The translations under genes were made by a program, and so were the position numbers. DNA of 6,324 nt from Alphaproteobacteria bacterium (GTDB taxonomy: Bacteria; Pseudomonadota; Alphaproteobacteria; Micropepsales; Micropepsaceae), in assembly GCA_947455695.1 (NCBI GenBank), contig CANGRN010000089.1:1-6324 (forward strand), read 5' to 3'. The notes beneath the pieces are model-generated. The model saw only the letters and a program-made list of their open reading frames with translations, made no database searches and was not told the DNA's origin. Below, in pieces: positions 5,570 to 6,324 of this stretch; position 1 is the stretch's first letter, and each line of letters opens with the position of its first letter.

Positions 5570-6324
5570 ATGCGCATCGCCATTGCCGAGTTCAAGCAGG
5601 AAACCAACAGTTTCGTGCCCTTCACCACCACGGTGCAGACCTTCGAGGAACAGTATCTGCATCGCGGCGATGCCATGCTGACCGCCTTCGGCAATGGGCG
5701 GCTGGAAATCCCCGGCGCGCTGGACGCGATCAAGGAGGCCGGCGCCACGCCCGTGCCGCTGCTGGCGACCATGGCGATGGCGTCGGGCACGGTGGAGCGC
5801 AAGGCCTTCGATCATTTCATGACCGAGATCGAGGAACGGCTGAAGACCGCCATCAAGGATGGGGGCCCGGTCGATGGCGTGTTCCTGGCGCTGCACGGCG
5901 CCATGATCGTGGAGGATGAGCCGGACGCGGAATCAGAGATCGTGCGCCGCGTGCGCGCGATCGTGCCCGGCACGCCCATTACCGTTTCGCTGGACCTGCA
6001 TGGCCATATCACCCAGGCCATGATCCAGCCGGATGTCGCCTATATCGCCTATCGCGAATTTCCCCATATCGACATGTATGAAACGGGCTATCGCGCCGCG
6101 AAGCTGTTGATCGACTGGATCGGTGGCAAGGTGAAGCCGGTGATGGCGCTGTCCAAGCGCCACATGGTGTTCAGCCCCGACACCGCGCGCACCGGGACCC
6201 CGCCCATGTCCGACATCGTGGCCGAAGGCCGGGCGATGGAGGAACGGGGCGAGGTGCTGCATGTCTCGCTGTTTCCGGTGCAGCCCTGGATCGACACGCC
6301 CGATCTGGGCTTTGCCGCGCTGGT
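5570..6324 (+). CDS. M81 (MlrC-like) metallopeptidase, N-terminal part (3' end outside window)
   Basis: The frame is open from the ATG at 5570 to the right edge, giving 251 complete codons of a protein expected to be about 500 residues. The start MRIAIAEFKQETNSFVP is the characteristic M81/DUF1485 opening, here with the K-Q-E-T-N variant of the H-E-T-N motif. Candidate zinc or active-site residues are visible: Glu11 (QETN), His109 (LALHGAM), Asp142 and His144 (SLDLHGH) and His166 (PHIDMYETG). Their spacing fits what I recall of the metal site of microcystin-degrading MlrC, so the visible part appears catalytically intact. There is no signal peptide, so a cytosolic role is expected. The gene follows the ATPase stop by 9 nt with a strong AGGAG and belongs to the same cluster. 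A likely role is hydrolysis of the imported peptide-like compound. The family is confident; the substrate is not. The C-terminal glycine-rich domain lies outside the window. Confidence 0.9.
   Translation, partial: MRIAIAEFKQETNSFVPFTTTVQTFEEQYLHRGDAMLTAFGNGRLEIPGALDAIKEAGATPVPLLATMAMASGTVERKAFDHFMTEIEERLKTAIKDGGPVDGVFLALHGAMIVEDEPDAESEIVRRVRAIVPGTPITVSLDLHGHITQAMIQPDVAYIAYREFPHIDMYETGYRAAKLLIDWIGGKVKPVMALSKRHMVFSPDTARTGTPPMSDIVAEGRAMEERGEVLHVSLFPVQPWIDTPDLGFAAL

Noticed and set aside
3443..5896. A very long minus-strand open frame of about 817 codons across the DppC, ATPase and second M81 genes
   Set aside because: Its translation is His-, Arg- and Gln-rich with no recognisable domain, and it lies antisense to three genes with clear family motifs. 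Such frames are expected opposite GC-rich coding sequence.

Overview
The window is a GC-rich stretch (about mid-60% GC by eye) carrying one co-directional, tightly packed plus-strand gene cluster. GC content, codon use and the short overlapping junctions fit a proteobacterium, probably an alphaproteobacterium. That placement is inference; no rRNA or taxonomic marker is present.

Layout, left to right, all on the plus strand: (1) the C-terminal part of an M81/MlrC-family metallopeptidase, cut by the left edge; (2) a complete family-5 (SBP_bac_5) peptide-type solute-binding protein with a Tat-like signal peptide; (3) a DppB-type permease; (4) a DppC-type permease; (5) a single-chain fused DppD-DppF-type ATPase of 530 residues with two complete nucleotide-binding domains; (6) the N-terminal half of a second M81/MlrC-family metallopeptidase, cut by the right edge. 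There is almost no intergenic DNA: three junctions are TGATG or ATGA overlaps, one has a 16-nt gap and the last a 9-nt gap. I see no internal promoter, terminator, RNA gene, mobile element or CRISPR array.

Taken together, the genes describe a complete peptide/nickel-family (Dpp/Opp) ABC importer framed by two MlrC-type peptidases. Neither visible peptidase part shows an export signal (the N-terminus of the first is not visible). The simplest model is import of a peptide-like compound through the binding protein, permease pair and fused ATPase, followed by cytosolic hydrolysis by the M81 enzymes. The founding family member, MlrC, degrades linearised microcystin. The substrate here cannot be read from the sequence.

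The most distinctive local feature is at the junction between the two permease genes. A stretch of about 20 nt carrying a GGAG ribosome-binding site and an ATGA stop/start is tandemly repeated (17 of 21 positions match). This leaves a 7-codon mini-ORF between the permeases and puts the second permease's start 20 nt downstream of the first ATGA.
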